NCBI RefSeq assembly: GCF_005845215.1
Contig: NZ_SPHO01000001.1
Span: forward strand, 605,146-669,145
From: Clostridium sp. 1001271st1 H5
Lineage (GTDB): Bacteria > Bacillota > Clostridia > Lachnospirales > Lachnospiraceae
Direction: 5' to 3'
Length of the DNA stretch: 64,000 bases
The notes beneath the pieces were generated by a model. The model did no database searches. It worked only from the letters and a program-made list of their open reading frames with translations, and was not told the DNA's origin. Every line of letters begins with the position of its first letter. Positions within the stretch are counted from its first letter, which is position 1. A program made the translations under genes and the position numbers. This document shows positions 1 to 9,436 of the stretch, piece by piece.

Positions 1-61
1 CCGGGTACAGGCCAATCTTGGAAAGGGCCAGGAAAATTAAGTCTTAAGCGAGGAATGTATT

Positions 62-973
62 TTGAATCTGGAACATATGTTGAAAGAGGTGCTTGTATCA
101 GAGGGGGCGGTGTGCCGCTTCATGGAACCCATGAGCAGTCACACCACCTTCCGCATCGGGGGACCGGCTGAGGCCTATGTATGCCCCGGCAATGAAGAGG
201 AGCTGGGAAAGGTCATCTGCCTTTGCAATGAGCATGGTATTCCCTGGAGGGTGCTGGGAAATGGCAGCAACCTCCTGGTCAGCGATAAGGGAATCAAGGG
301 CGTGGTCATTGCCATGGAAGGAAACTGGTCCCATGCCAGAACAGAGGGAACTGTCATCCATGCAGGGGCAGGGGAACTTCTGGCCCGGGCGGCCCGGGCC
401 GCCCGGGACCACTGCCTGACCGGTATGGAATTTGCAGCAGGCATACCCGGCAGCGTAGGCGGCGCCCTGGTGATGAACGCAGGGGCCTATGGTTCTGAGA
501 TGAAGGATATCCTCAAATCAGCCAGGGTTATGACGAATCAGGGACAGGTTCTGGAGCTCTCCCTGGATGAACTGGAACTGGGGTACCGCACCAGCTGTAT
601 TCCCGACCGGGGATATACGGTGCTGGAGGCGTCCTTTCAGCTGAAGCCGGGCAGCCGGGCAGACATTGAGGCCCGGATGAAGGAACTGGCAGACAGGCGC
701 AGGGAGAAACAGCCCCTGGAATATCCCAGCGCAGGCAGCACCTTCAAACGTCCCCGCGGATATTTTGCAGGAAAGCTCATAGAGGATGCCGGTCTCAGGG
801 GATACGCCATGGGCGGAGCCAGGGTATCGGAGAAGCACTGCGGCTTTGTAATCAACGGCGGAAACGCCACTGCATCCGATGTCATGGCCCTGTGCGGGCA
901 TATCAGGAAAACAGTCATGGAACAGTCCGGCGTGGAGCTTGAGATGGAAGTCAAGCGCTGGGGCGAGTTCTGA
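62..973 (+). CDS. murB: UDP-N-acetylmuramate dehydrogenase MurB
   Basis: MurB reduces UDP-GlcNAc-enolpyruvate to UDP-MurNAc with NADPH, using bound FAD, in the cytoplasmic phase of peptidoglycan synthesis. The 303-aa product has the FAD-binding stretch AGIPGSVGGALVMNAGAYG near residue 125 and the catalytic-serine region YPSAGSTFKRP near residue 220, which fits the shorter type II enzymes of Firmicutes. The start is TTG at 62, six bases after AGGAA; an in-frame ATG at 77 is a possible alternative. It is the first gene of a tight co-directional run with rapZ and whiA. Family assignment is secure; only the start is uncertain. Confidence 0.95.
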   Translation: MNLEHMLKEVLVSEGAVCRFMEPMSSHTTFRIGGPAEAYVCPGNEEELGKVICLCNEHGIPWRVLGNGSNLLVSDKGIKGVVIAMEGNWSHARTEGTVIHAGAGELLARAARAARDHCLTGMEFAAGIPGSVGGALVMNAGAYGSEMKDILKSARVMTNQGQVLELSLDELELGYRTSCIPDRGYTVLEASFQLKPGSRADIEARMKELADRRREKQPLEYPSAGSTFKRPRGYFAGKLIEDAGLRGYAMGGARVSEKHCGFVINGGNATASDVMALCGHIRKTVMEQSGVELEMEVKRWGEF

Positions 974-1008
974 CCGCAAGGCCGATTATACGTAATCGAG
1001 GTGGATGG

Positions 1009-1878
1009 ATGAAGCTTGTAATTGTAACCGGAATGTCCGGGGCAGGCAAGACAATTGCACTGAAAATGCTGGAGGATTTGGGGTTCTACTGTGTGGATAA
1101 CCTGCCCATATCCCTGGTAGATAAATTTGCCCAGCTGGCAGCGGCCGGCAGCGACATCAGCCAGGCCGCCCTGGGCATAGATATCCGCAGCGGCGAGGAA
1201 CTGAACCAGCTGGATGCTATATTCAGGGGATGGAAGGAACTGGGGATGGATTACCGGATACTGTTCCTGGACGCCAATGACGGGGTCCTGATTAAGCGGT
1301 ACAAGGAGACGCGCCGCAGCCACCCCCTGGCCGGGACAGGCAGGCTGGACAAGGGAATTGAAAAGGAACGGGCCAAGCTGGCCTTCCTTAAGAAGGACGC
1401 GGATTTCATCATTGATACCAGCAAGCTCCTTACCAGGGAGCTGCGGCAGGAGCTGGAAAAGATATTCCTGAAACACCAGGAGTACAGCAACATGTTTGTC
1501 ACGGTTTTATCCTTTGGCTTTAAGTACGGCATTCCGGAGGATGCGGACCTGGTCTTTGACGTGCGTTTTCTGCCCAATCCCTATTATGTGGAGGAGCTGC
1601 GCCCCCTGACAGGGGAGGACCAGGTCATCCGGGATTATGTGATGCAGGGAGGCGCCTGCGCGCAGTTTTTGGACAAGCTCTATGATATGGTGGATTTCCT
1701 CCTGCCGGGTTATATTAAAGAAGGAAAGAACCAGCTGGTGGTGGCAATCGGCTGCACCGGCGGCAAGCACCGTTCCGTGACGGTTGCCAAGGCCCTCTAC
1801 GGTTATCTGGCTGCCAAGGCTGAATATGGAATTAAAATAGAACACAGGGACATCGACAAAGACAATAAAAGGAAGTAG
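1009..1878 (+). CDS. rapZ: RNase adapter / nucleotide-binding protein RapZ (YvcJ)
   Basis: This is a P-loop protein of the RapZ/YvcJ family. In E. coli RapZ guides RNase E to GlmZ and so tunes amino-sugar synthesis; in Firmicutes YvcJ hydrolyses GTP and its target is less clear. The 289-aa protein begins with a Walker A motif GMSGAGKT at residues 8-15 and ends with the conserved GCTGGKHRSVTVA block of the C-terminal domain. The ATG at 1009 lies 36 bp after murB, and the stop is only 5 bp before whiA, so the three genes are probably one transcript. In Bacillus yvcK sits between these two genes; here it does not. Confidence 0.95.
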   Translation: MKLVIVTGMSGAGKTIALKMLEDLGFYCVDNLPISLVDKFAQLAAAGSDISQAALGIDIRSGEELNQLDAIFRGWKELGMDYRILFLDANDGVLIKRYKETRRSHPLAGTGRLDKGIEKERAKLAFLKKDADFIIDTSKLLTRELRQELEKIFLKHQEYSNMFVTVLSFGFKYGIPEDADLVFDVRFLPNPYYVEELRPLTGEDQVIRDYVMQGGACAQFLDKLYDMVDFLLPGYIKEGKNQLVVAIGCTGGKHRSVTVAKALYGYLAAKAEYGIKIEHRDIDKDNKRK

Positions 1879-1883
1879 CAGAC

Positions 1884-2861
1884 ATGTCATTTTCTTCCAA
1901 CGTAAAAGACGAGCTGTCCAGGCAGATGCCTGGGGCGCGCCACTGCCAGATAGCAGAGACAGCAGCAATCCTGAGCCTGTGCGGAAGGGTAAAGATATCG
2001 GCTTCAGACCATTTTTGGATTGAAATCCATACGGAAAATGTGGCAGTTGCAAGAAAGTACTTTACATTATTGAAAAAAACATTTAATATAAGAACTGATG
2101 TCTCGATTCGCAGAGGGGGGAACCCCGGGCGGAGCATGACATACATCGTAGCAGTCAGGGAACATGAGGAAGCCCTCAAGGTCCTGCAGGCAGTGAAACT
2201 CATCAATTCCCAGGGGGAAATCGGCGAAAACCTTTCCCTGATTCGGAATGTGGTGCTTCAGAATGCCTGCTGCAGACGGGCTTTCATACGTGGCGCCTTT
2301 TTGGCGGCCGGCTCCATCAGCGCCCCGGAGAAGTTCTACCACTTTGAAATCGTGTGTCCCACTGAACCTAAGGCGGAGCAGCTTAAGAACATCATCGCCA
2401 CTTTTGATATCGAGGCCAAGATAGTGCTGAGAAAGAAGTACTATGTAGTCTATATCAAGGAGGGCAGCCAGATTGTGGACATCCTTAACGTGATGGAGGC
2501 CCCGGTATCCCTTATGGAGCTGGAGAATATCCGCATTGTCAAGGAGATGAGAGGCAGCGTGAACCGCCAGGTCAACTGCGAGACTGCCAATATCAATAAG
2601 ACCGTGTCAGCTGCGGTAAAACAGATAGAGGACATCCGTTTCATCCAGTCTGTTGCCGGTCTTTCGGGTCTTCCTGAGAACCTTCAGGAGATGGCCCGCA
2701 TACGGCTGGAACGGCCGGAGGCAACCTTAAAGGAATTGGGGGAGGCCCTGGAACCGCCTGTGGGTAAATCAGGCGTAAACCACCGTTTGAGGAAGTTAAG
2801 CCTTATGGCCGAAGAACTGCGGCAGCAGTTTCCGGACCGTAATACATCAAGTTTGCAATAG
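1884..2861 (+). CDS. whiA: DNA-binding protein WhiA
   Basis: WhiA is a conserved Gram-positive DNA-binding protein, a sporulation regulator in Streptomyces that is linked to division and chromosome segregation in Bacillus. The 325-aa product has the LAGLIDADG-like N-terminal fold region (residues about 1-200, including IRGAFLAAGS) and a C-terminal helix-turn-helix (LGEALEPPVGKSGVNHRLRKL region, residues about 280-310). The length is normal for the family. It follows rapZ by 5 bp and precedes an HPr-like gene, the same order as the Bacillus yvcJ-yvcK-yvcL-crh cluster minus yvcK. Confidence 0.95.
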   Translation: MSFSSNVKDELSRQMPGARHCQIAETAAILSLCGRVKISASDHFWIEIHTENVAVARKYFTLLKKTFNIRTDVSIRRGGNPGRSMTYIVAVREHEEALKVLQAVKLINSQGEIGENLSLIRNVVLQNACCRRAFIRGAFLAAGSISAPEKFYHFEIVCPTEPKAEQLKNIIATFDIEAKIVLRKKYYVVYIKEGSQIVDILNVMEAPVSLMELENIRIVKEMRGSVNRQVNCETANINKTVSAAVKQIEDIRFIQSVAGLSGLPENLQEMARIRLERPEATLKELGEALEPPVGKSGVNHRLRKLSLMAEELRQQFPDRNTSSLQ

Positions 2862-2982
2862 TTTTATCAAGTACGAATCAGTACGGGCACCGGAATGGCA
2901 GTCAGGATGCGGCCAGATTGGAACATGACCATTGGAACGTATCAGGGGCTGTGAACCATTCAAAGGAATGAGGAGGATTATT

Positions 2983-3237
2983 ATGGTAAAGAAATTGATT
3001 ACAGTTGAATTGGCATCAGGACTTGAGGCAAGACCGGCAGCTATGTTGGTGCAGGTAGCCAGTCAGTACGAAAGCGCGATTTACCTGGAAGCAGAGGCAA
3101 AGCGTGTGAATGCCAAGAGCATCATGGGAATGATGACTCTCTGTCTGACCGCGGGCGAATCCATCTTGGTGGAAGCCGACGGAAAGGATGAGGAGGCAGC
3201 TGTAACTGAAATTGAGAAGTATCTGAAAAACCAGTAA
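2983..3237 (+). CDS. HPr-family protein lacking the phospho-histidine (Crh-like)
   Basis: This 84-aa protein has the HPr fold signature but reads GLEARPA where classical HPr has GLHARPA, so the His15 that carries phosphate between EI and EIIA is Glu. The regulatory serine region (AKSIMGMM, Ser46 equivalent) is kept. That combination is typical of Crh-type proteins, which take part in CcpA-linked carbon catabolite control rather than sugar transport. The ATG at 2983 follows AGGAGGA at 2971-2977; a longer in-frame TTG reading from 2932 has no such site. Position directly after whiA matches Bacillus crh. Orthology to crh is inferred from synteny and the missing His. Confidence 0.85.
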   Translation: MVKKLITVELASGLEARPAAMLVQVASQYESAIYLEAEAKRVNAKSIMGMMTLCLTAGESILVEADGKDEEAAVTEIEKYLKNQ

Positions 3238-3270
3238 CTACCAGTCCGTTTGTTTGGAGAGATAGATAAT

Positions 3271-3309
3271 GGGAATCAGGCAGGACTTGCCTGGTTCTCT
3301 TTTCTTTTA
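3271..3309 (+). terminator. Rho-independent terminator after the HPr-like gene
   Basis: A 12-bp stem (3271-3282 with 3288-3299, core CAGGCA/TGCCTG, two G-U pairs) closes a 5-nt loop and is followed by a T-rich run to 3309. It would end the murB-rapZ-whiA-HPr transcript before dnaE. Confidence 0.8.
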
Positions 3310-3376
3310 TCCGGATTTATGATAAACTGTTACTCGAACGGCAATTTATACCGAAACGATAAGGAGAGAATAGGGA

Positions 3377-6300
3377 ATGGCATTTACCCATTTGCACGTC
3401 CATACGGAATACAGCCTTCTGGACGGCTCCTGTAAAATCAAGGAGCTGACAGCCAGGGCAAAGGAGCTTGGCATGGACAGCATGGCTGTCACGGACCATG
3501 GCGTGATGTATGGCGTGATTGATTTTTATAAAGCAGCCAGGGAAGCCGGCATCAAGCCGATTCTGGGATGCGAGGTCTATGTGGCCCCGGGGTCCCGCTT
3601 TGACCGGGAGACAGTAAGCGGCGAGGACCGGTATTACCACCTTGTGCTGCTGGCGGAGAACAACAGGGGCTATGAAAACCTGATGAAAATTGTGTCCAAA
3701 GGATTCGTGGACGGATTTTACTATAAACCCAGGGTGGACTACGAGGTCTTAAGGACCTACCACGAGGGAATCATTGCGCTCAGCGCCTGTCTGGCAGGGG
3801 AGGTGCAGCGCTACCTGACCAGGGGAATGTATGAGGAGGCGGTCAGGGCATCCGGCCGGTATGTGGACATATTCGGAAAGGACAATTTCTTCCTGGAGCT
3901 TCAGGACCACGGGCTGCCGGACCAAAAGCTGGTAAACCAGGGCCTTATGCGCATGAGCAGGGATACGGGCCTTAAGCTGGTGGCAACCAACGATATCCAC
4001 TACACCTATGCCGAGGATGAGAAGGCCCACGACATCCTTCTGTGCATCCAGACCGGCAAGAAGGTGGCGGATGAGGACAGGATGCGCTATGAGGGAGGCC
4101 AGTATTACTGCAAATCAGAGGACGAGATGCGGGCCCTGTTTCCCTATGCGCCTGAGGCCATTGAAAATACCCATATGATAGCGGAGCGCTGCAATGTGGA
4201 GATTGAGTTCGGGGTTACCAAGCTTCCGAAATACGAAGTTCCGGAGGGCTATGATTCCTGGACCTACTTAAACCATCTGTGCAGGGAGGGCTTTCAGACG
4301 CGGTACCCGGATGATGACGGCACCCTGAGCAGCCGCCTGGACTATGAGCTGGAAGTTATCCGTTCCATGGGATATGTGGATTACTTCCTGATTGTGTGGG
4401 ATTTCATCAATTACGCCCGCTCCCGGGACATCATCGTGGGGCCGGGGCGGGGCTCTGCAGCAGGAAGCATTGTGTCCTATACGCTGGGAATCACCAACAT
4501 AGACCCGGTGCGCTACAACCTTCTCTTTGAGCGTTTCCTGAACCCGGAGCGTGTGTCCATGCCTGATATCGACATTGACTTCTGCTACGAACGGCGTCAG
4601 GAGGTAATCGACTATGTGGTGCGCAAGTACGGCAAGGACCAGGTGGTGCAGATTGTAACCTTTGGTACCCTGGCTGCAAAGGGCGTTGTCCGGGATGTGG
4701 GGCGTGTGCTGGACCTGCCCTATTCCCTGTGCGACACCATCGCCAAGATGATTCCCGGGGACCTGGGCATGACGCTGGACAAGGCCCTGACCATGAACCC
4801 GGACCTTAAGAAGGCCTACAATGAGGATGAGCAGGTCCATTATCTCATCGACATGTCCAGACGTCTGGAGGGACTGCCCAGGCATACCTCCATGCATGCG
4901 GCCGGGGTGGTGATTGGCAGCAGGTCCATTGACGAGTTTGTACCCCTTTCCAGGGCCTCTGACGGTACCATCACCACCCAGTTTACCATGACCACCATCG
5001 AGGAGCTGGGACTTCTGAAAATGGATTTCCTGGGCCTGCGGACCCTTACCGTCATACAGAACGCGGTGCGGCTGGCCGAGAAGGACTACGGCATATCCAT
5101 TGACATTGACCACATTGACTTTGACGATAAAAAGGTACTTGAATCCATCGGAACAGGCAGGACCGAGGGCGTGTTCCAGCTGGAAAGCGCGGGGATGAAA
5201 AGCTTTATGAAGGAGCTTAAGGCGGAGAACCTGGAGGATATCATAGCAGGCATCTCCCTGTACCGCCCCGGCCCCATGGACTTTATACCCAAATACCTGA
5301 AGGGAAAGAACGACAGGGCTTCCATCACCTATGACTGCCCTCAGCTGGAGCCCATATTAAGCCCCACCTACGGCTGTATTGTATACCAGGAGCAGGTTAT
5401 GCAGATTGTGCGTGATTTGGCCGGATACACCATGGGACGCAGCGACCTGGTGCGCCGCGCCATGAGCAAGAAAAAGACGTCTGTCATGGAAAAGGAGCGC
5501 CGGAACTTTGTATACGGCAACCGGGAGGAAGGGGTCAGGGGCTGTGTGGACAATGGAATCAGCGAGCAGACGGCAAACCATATCTATGACGAGATGATTG
5601 ACTTTGCAAAGTACGCCTTCAACAAGTCCCACGCAGCCGCCTATGCAGTGGTTTCCTACCAGACGGCCTATCTGAAATACTATTATCCCAGGGAATTCAT
5701 GGCCGCCCTTATGACATCGGTCATGGATAATGTAAGTAAATTTTCCGAGTATGTGCTGACCTGCCGCCGGATGATGGGCATTCCCGTGCTGCCTCCGGAT
5801 ATCAATGAGGGAGAAAGCGGTTTCTCCGTGTCAGGGGACGCCATCCGCTACGGCCTGTCCGCCATCAAGAGCGTGGGCAAACCAGTGACAGAGGTAATCC
5901 TGGCGGAGCGGGAGAAAAACGGTCCCTTCCGTTCCATGGAGGATTTTGTGGGGCGTATGAGCATGAAGGAGGTAAACAAAAGGACCCTGGAAAATTTCAT
6001 CAAGTCAGGCGCCCTGGATACGCTGCCGGGCACCAGACGGCAGAAGATGGCCGTGGCTCCCACCATGCTGGAGGTTAAGGCCAGGGAGAAAAAGTCCATG
6101 TTCGAGGGTCAGTTAAGTCTTTTTGACATTGTTGGTGAGGAAGACAGGAATGAATTCCAGATTACATTTCCCGATGTGGGGGAATACTCAAAGGATGAGC
6201 TTCTTGCTTTTGAGAAAGAAATACTGGGAGTTTACATCAGCGGCCATCCTCTGGACGACTATGAGGAGACATGGAGGAGGAATATAACAGCCACCTCCGC

Positions 6301-6862
6301 CCAGTTTATTGTGGATGAGGAGACGGACAAGGCCGGGGTGGAGGACGGATCCAGGGCAGTGATAGGAGGGCTGGTGGCAGGCAAGACCGTGAAGACCACC
6401 AGGACCAACCAGCTCATGGCATTTATCACCCTGGAGGACCTGCTGGGACCTGTGGAAGTCATTGTGTTTCCAAGGGATTATGAGGCCAACCGGGAACTGT
6501 TCACCGAGGACTCCAAGCTGTTTATCAAAGGAAGGGTATCCATTGGCGATGACCCGGTGGGAAAACTGGTGTGCGAGCAGGTGATTCCCTTTGAGAGTAT
6601 ACCTAAGGAGCTGTGGCTCCAGTTCCCGGATATGGAGACGTATCAGGCCGGGGAGCAGCGTCTGCTTACCTCCCTGCGGTCCAGCGAGGGAAAGGACCGG
6701 GTGGTCATTTACCTCCAGAAGGAGAGGGCCAAGAAAGTCCTTCCGGCCAACTGGAATGTCCAGGTTACGCCCGGACTTTTGAAAGACCTGGGAGAAGGAC
6801 TTGGTGAAAAAAATGTCAAAGTCGTAGAAAAAGGTCTTGAAAAGCTGGGGAAAATGAATTAG
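3377..6862 (+). CDS. dnaE: DNA polymerase III subunit alpha DnaE
   Basis: This is a replicative C-family DNA polymerase of 1161 aa. It starts with a PHP domain (HLHVHTEYSLLDG, residues 5-17; TDHG near 41), carries the catalytic aspartates in PDIDIDF (residues 396-402), has the fingers motif GRSDLVRRAMSKKK, and ends with an OB-fold/C-terminal region. In Clostridia DnaE works beside PolC at the fork. ATG at 3377 follows a GGAGAG site. The gene stands alone between a terminator at 3309 and pfkA. The large minus-strand frames across it are compositional shadows. Confidence 0.96.
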   Translation: MAFTHLHVHTEYSLLDGSCKIKELTARAKELGMDSMAVTDHGVMYGVIDFYKAAREAGIKPILGCEVYVAPGSRFDRETVSGEDRYYHLVLLAENNRGYENLMKIVSKGFVDGFYYKPRVDYEVLRTYHEGIIALSACLAGEVQRYLTRGMYEEAVRASGRYVDIFGKDNFFLELQDHGLPDQKLVNQGLMRMSRDTGLKLVATNDIHYTYAEDEKAHDILLCIQTGKKVADEDRMRYEGGQYYCKSEDEMRALFPYAPEAIENTHMIAERCNVEIEFGVTKLPKYEVPEGYDSWTYLNHLCREGFQTRYPDDDGTLSSRLDYELEVIRSMGYVDYFLIVWDFINYARSRDIIVGPGRGSAAGSIVSYTLGITNIDPVRYNLLFERFLNPERVSMPDIDIDFCYERRQEVIDYVVRKYGKDQVVQIVTFGTLAAKGVVRDVGRVLDLPYSLCDTIAKMIPGDLGMTLDKALTMNPDLKKAYNEDEQVHYLIDMSRRLEGLPRHTSMHAAGVVIGSRSIDEFVPLSRASDGTITTQFTMTTIEELGLLKMDFLGLRTLTVIQNAVRLAEKDYGISIDIDHIDFDDKKVLESIGTGRTEGVFQLESAGMKSFMKELKAENLEDIIAGISLYRPGPMDFIPKYLKGKNDRASITYDCPQLEPILSPTYGCIVYQEQVMQIVRDLAGYTMGRSDLVRRAMSKKKTSVMEKERRNFVYGNREEGVRGCVDNGISEQTANHIYDEMIDFAKYAFNKSHAAAYAVVSYQTAYLKYYYPREFMAALMTSVMDNVSKFSEYVLTCRRMMGIPVLPPDINEGESGFSVSGDAIRYGLSAIKSVGKPVTEVILAEREKNGPFRSMEDFVGRMSMKEVNKRTLENFIKSGALDTLPGTRRQKMAVAPTMLEVKAREKKSMFEGQLSLFDIVGEEDRNEFQITFPDVGEYSKDELLAFEKEILGVYISGHPLDDYEETWRRNITATSAQFIVDEETDKAGVEDGSRAVIGGLVAGKTVKTTRTNQLMAFITLEDLLGPVEVIVFPRDYEANRELFTEDSKLFIKGRVSIGDDPVGKLVCEQVIPFESIPKELWLQFPDMETYQAGEQRLLTSLRSSEGKDRVVIYLQKERAKKVLPANWNVQVTPGLLKDLGEGLGEKNVKVVEKGLEKLGKMN

Positions 6863-6956
6863 AATAGCGTTGGGTATAGATGAGAGAATGAATGATTGAG
6901 AGCAACGTCAGCACAGGCGGAATTTGCATGTGCTTAATACAAGGAGGTAAATTGCT

Positions 6957-7931
6957 ATGGCAAAGGCAGTGAAAACCATTGGAGTACTTACCAGCGGAGG
7001 CGATGCGCCGGGAATGAACGCGGCAATCCGCGCGGTTGTAAGGACTGCTATCAATAAGGGCCTTAAGGTAAAGGGCATCATGCGTGGATACGCAGGCCTG
7101 CTGGAGGAGGAAATCGTGGACATGGAGTCCACCAGCGTGTCTGACATCATCAACCGCGGCGGTACCATCCTTTACACGGCAAGATGTAAGGAATTCACCA
7201 CAGCGGAAGGCCAGCAGAAGGGCGCTGATATCTGCCGAAAGCATGGCATTGACGGAATGGTGGTCATCGGAGGCGACGGTTCCTTCCGGGGCGCGGGAAA
7301 GCTGTCCGCCCTGGGCATCAATACAATCGGCCTTCCGGGAACCATTGACCTGGATATTGCCTGCACCGATTACACCATTGGTTTTGATACGGCTGTCAAC
7401 ACGGCCATGGAAGCAATTGATAAGATTCGTGATACATCCACATCCCATGAGCGGTGCAGCATCGTGGAGGTTATGGGGCGCAACGCCGGATACATCGCAC
7501 TGTGGTGCGGCATCGGAAACGGTGCGGAGGACATCCTTCTGCCGGAGCGCTACGACGGCAATGAGCAGGCCCTGATTAACCGGATTATCGACAACCGCAG
7601 ACGTGGCAAGAAACATAACATCATCATCAATGCAGAGGGAATCGGCCATTCCGGCTCCATGGCAAAGCGTATTGAGGCTGCCACGGGCATTGAGACAAGG
7701 GCCACCATCCTGGGCCACATGCAGCGCGGCGGAACGCCTACCTGCAAGGACAGGGTATACGCCTCCATCATGGGCGCCAAGGCAGCAGAGCTTCTGGCCG
7801 CAGGCAAGAGCAACCGCCTGGTAGCCTATAAGCACGGTGAGTTTGTGGATTTCGATATCCAGGAAGCCCTGAACATGACAAAGGACATCCCGGAAGAGCA
7901 GTACGAGATAGCCAAGATGCTGATTCGTTAA
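6957..7931 (+). CDS. pfkA: ATP-dependent 6-phosphofructokinase
   Basis: PfkA phosphorylates fructose 6-phosphate to fructose 1,6-bisphosphate, the committing step of glycolysis. The 324-aa protein has GGDAPGMNAAIRA (residues about 11-23) for ATP binding and GTIDLDIACTDYTIGFDTA in the active site. The usual TIDND is TIDLD here: both catalytic aspartates are present and only the intervening Asn is Leu, a variant I recall from other Clostridia. The ATG at 6957 follows AAGGAGGT at 6941-6948. A strong terminator lies 39 bp downstream, so it is probably transcribed alone. Confidence 0.95.
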   Translation: MAKAVKTIGVLTSGGDAPGMNAAIRAVVRTAINKGLKVKGIMRGYAGLLEEEIVDMESTSVSDIINRGGTILYTARCKEFTTAEGQQKGADICRKHGIDGMVVIGGDGSFRGAGKLSALGINTIGLPGTIDLDIACTDYTIGFDTAVNTAMEAIDKIRDTSTSHERCSIVEVMGRNAGYIALWCGIGNGAEDILLPERYDGNEQALINRIIDNRRRGKKHNIIINAEGIGHSGSMAKRIEAATGIETRATILGHMQRGGTPTCKDRVYASIMGAKAAELLAAGKSNRLVAYKHGEFVDFDIQEALNMTKDIPEEQYEIAKMLIR

Positions 7932-7969
7932 TCCGGGAATGTGAGAACATAAACAATGATAGAATGGAA

Positions 7970-8003
7970 AGTCCGCCGCCTGTCACAGGCAGCGGACTTT
8001 TGT
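7970..8003 (+). terminator. Rho-independent terminator of pfkA
   Basis: Arms at 7970-7982 and 7986-7998 (AGTCCGC...GCGGACT with one mismatch) close a 3-nt loop and run into TTTT. It argues against the longer in-frame reading that would begin the next gene at 7964. Confidence 0.85.
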
Positions 8004-8014
8004 GGAGAGATGAG

Positions 8015-8365
8015 ATGAAGGATACGACAGTGCTCTGCGGAGCCAATTCCTATGAACAGAAATATTATTTTAACCAGGATTTTAAATCCCTGCCCCAGTC
8101 CATAAGGGATGAGCTCCAAATCATGTGCGTGCTCTATACAGAGGATGTGGGCGGCGTGCTGACCATGGAATTTGACGAAAAAGGAAACCTGGAATTCAGG
8201 GTGACCTCAGAGGAAACGGATTATCTCTTTGACGAGATAGGAAGCGTCCTTAAAATCAAGCAGTACCAGGAAGAGAAAAAAGAAATGCTGGAAGCGCTGG
8301 AACTGTATTACAGGACATTTTTCCTGGGCGAGGACATAGATATAGAGGATGACGGGGAAGATTAA
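8015..8365 (+). CDS. DUF6145-like protein upstream of dusB
   Basis: The 116-aa product has no catalytic motif that I recognise. It resembles the DUF6145 family that accompanies dusB in Lachnospiraceae. The sequence is soluble and acidic, with a basic/acidic helix (QYQEEKKEMLEALELYY) and an Asp/Glu-rich tail. I chose the ATG at 8015, which follows GGAGAG, because the longer frame from 7964 would translate the pfkA terminator. The stop codon abuts the dusB ATG (8366), so the two are surely cotranscribed; a role tied to tRNA modification is only a guess from that. Confidence 0.8.
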   Translation: MKDTTVLCGANSYEQKYYFNQDFKSLPQSIRDELQIMCVLYTEDVGGVLTMEFDEKGNLEFRVTSEETDYLFDEIGSVLKIKQYQEEKKEMLEALELYYRTFFLGEDIDIEDDGED

Positions 8366-9331
8366 ATGAAACTGAGGATTGGAAATACGGTTCTTGAGAA
8401 TAATGTAATACTGGCGCCCATGGCAGGCGTCACGGACCTGCCCTTCCGGGTGCTGTGCCGGGAACAGGGAGCCGGATGCGTGGTGACTGAGATGGTCAGC
8501 GCAAAGGCGATACTGTACAACAACAGGAATACCAGGGAGCTGCTTCAGATAGACCCGGCCGAGCGGCCGGCGGCAGTGCAGCTCTTTGGGTCGGAGCCGG
8601 ATATTATGGCGGAGATTGCAGCCAGGCTGGAGGAAGGGCCCTATGATTATATTGATGTAAACATGGGGTGCCCTGTGCCGAAAATCGTCAACAACGGCGA
8701 AGGCTCCGCTCTGATGAAAAATCCCAGGCGCGCCCAGGAGGTGCTGACTGCCATGGTGAAGGCCGTAAAAAAGCCTGTGACCGTGAAGTTCCGCAAGGGA
8801 TTCAACGACCTCTCTGTCAATGCAGTGGAATTTGCGAAAATGGCGGAAAGCTGCGGCGTTGCTGCGGTGGCTGTCCATGGGCGCACCAGGGAGCAGTACT
8901 ACTCCGGAAAGGCGGACTGGGACATCATCCGCCGGGTAAAGGAGGCTGTAAGGATACCTGTTATCGGAAACGGGGATATCTTTACGCCGGAGGACGCCGG
9001 AAGGATGCTTAAGGAGACAGGGTGCGACGGCATCATGGTGGCCAGGGGAGCCAAGGGAAATCCCTGGCTGTTCGGCCGGATTAACCACTATCTGGATACC
9101 GGCCAGGTTCTGCCCGGTCCGTCCATGGCTGAGATAAAGGCCATGATTCTGAGGCACGGGCGCATGCTGGTCCGGTTCAAGGGGGAGGGGGTTGCCATGC
9201 GGGAGATGAGAGGCCATATGGCCTGGTATACAAAAGGAATGCCCCACTCAGCAACGCTCAGGAATGAAATCAACCAGGTGGAGACATTGGAGGGATTCAT
9301 AGAGCTTCTGGACAGGAAAATCCAATCTTGA
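8366..9331 (+). CDS. dusB: tRNA-dihydrouridine synthase DusB
   Basis: DusB is an FMN enzyme that reduces specific uridines in tRNA to dihydrouridine with NADPH. The 321-aa TIM-barrel protein has APMAGVTDLPFR (residues about 16-27) at the FMN site, NMGCPVPK with the catalytic Cys near residue 102, and the GNGDIFTPEDA and MVARGAKGNPW phosphate-binding stretches. The length is standard. It starts immediately after the DUF6145-like gene. The greA promoter overlaps its last codons. Confidence 0.95.
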   Translation: MKLRIGNTVLENNVILAPMAGVTDLPFRVLCREQGAGCVVTEMVSAKAILYNNRNTRELLQIDPAERPAAVQLFGSEPDIMAEIAARLEEGPYDYIDVNMGCPVPKIVNNGEGSALMKNPRRAQEVLTAMVKAVKKPVTVKFRKGFNDLSVNAVEFAKMAESCGVAAVAVHGRTREQYYSGKADWDIIRRVKEAVRIPVIGNGDIFTPEDAGRMLKETGCDGIMVARGAKGNPWLFGRINHYLDTGQVLPGPSMAEIKAMILRHGRMLVRFKGEGVAMREMRGHMAWYTKGMPHSATLRNEINQVETLEGFIELLDRKIQS

Positions 9332-9356
9332 CAATGGACACATTTTCCTATATAAT
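9328..9356 (+). promoter_or_regulatory. Consensus sigma-A promoter for greA-lysS
   Basis: TTGACA at 9328-9333 and TATAAT at 9351-9356 are separated by exactly 17 bp, a perfect match to the housekeeping consensus. The -35 box overlaps the dusB stop codon. The only downstream genes are greA and lysS, 81 bp away. Confidence 0.9.
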
Positions 9357-9436
9357 ACTCAGAATGTGTGGACATTAAGAATGATACTCAAGTGAAATCA
9401 ACATAAATTAAGAATGTAAGGAAGGAAGCGGGTAAG

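Noticed and set aside
637..1476. 279-aa minus-strand frame across murB-rapZ
   Set aside because: It lies antisense to two well-conserved genes and shows no family features; G+C-rich coding DNA often leaves such open frames.
4268..5113. 281-aa minus-strand frame inside dnaE
   Set aside because: Shadow of the polymerase coding strand.
6816..7835. 339-aa minus-strand frame across pfkA
   Set aside because: It is antisense to a clear phosphofructokinase and has no recognisable domain or start context.
7964..8014. N-terminal extension of the DUF6145-like gene
   Set aside because: It would translate the pfkA terminator, and the ATG at 8015 has its own ribosome-binding site.
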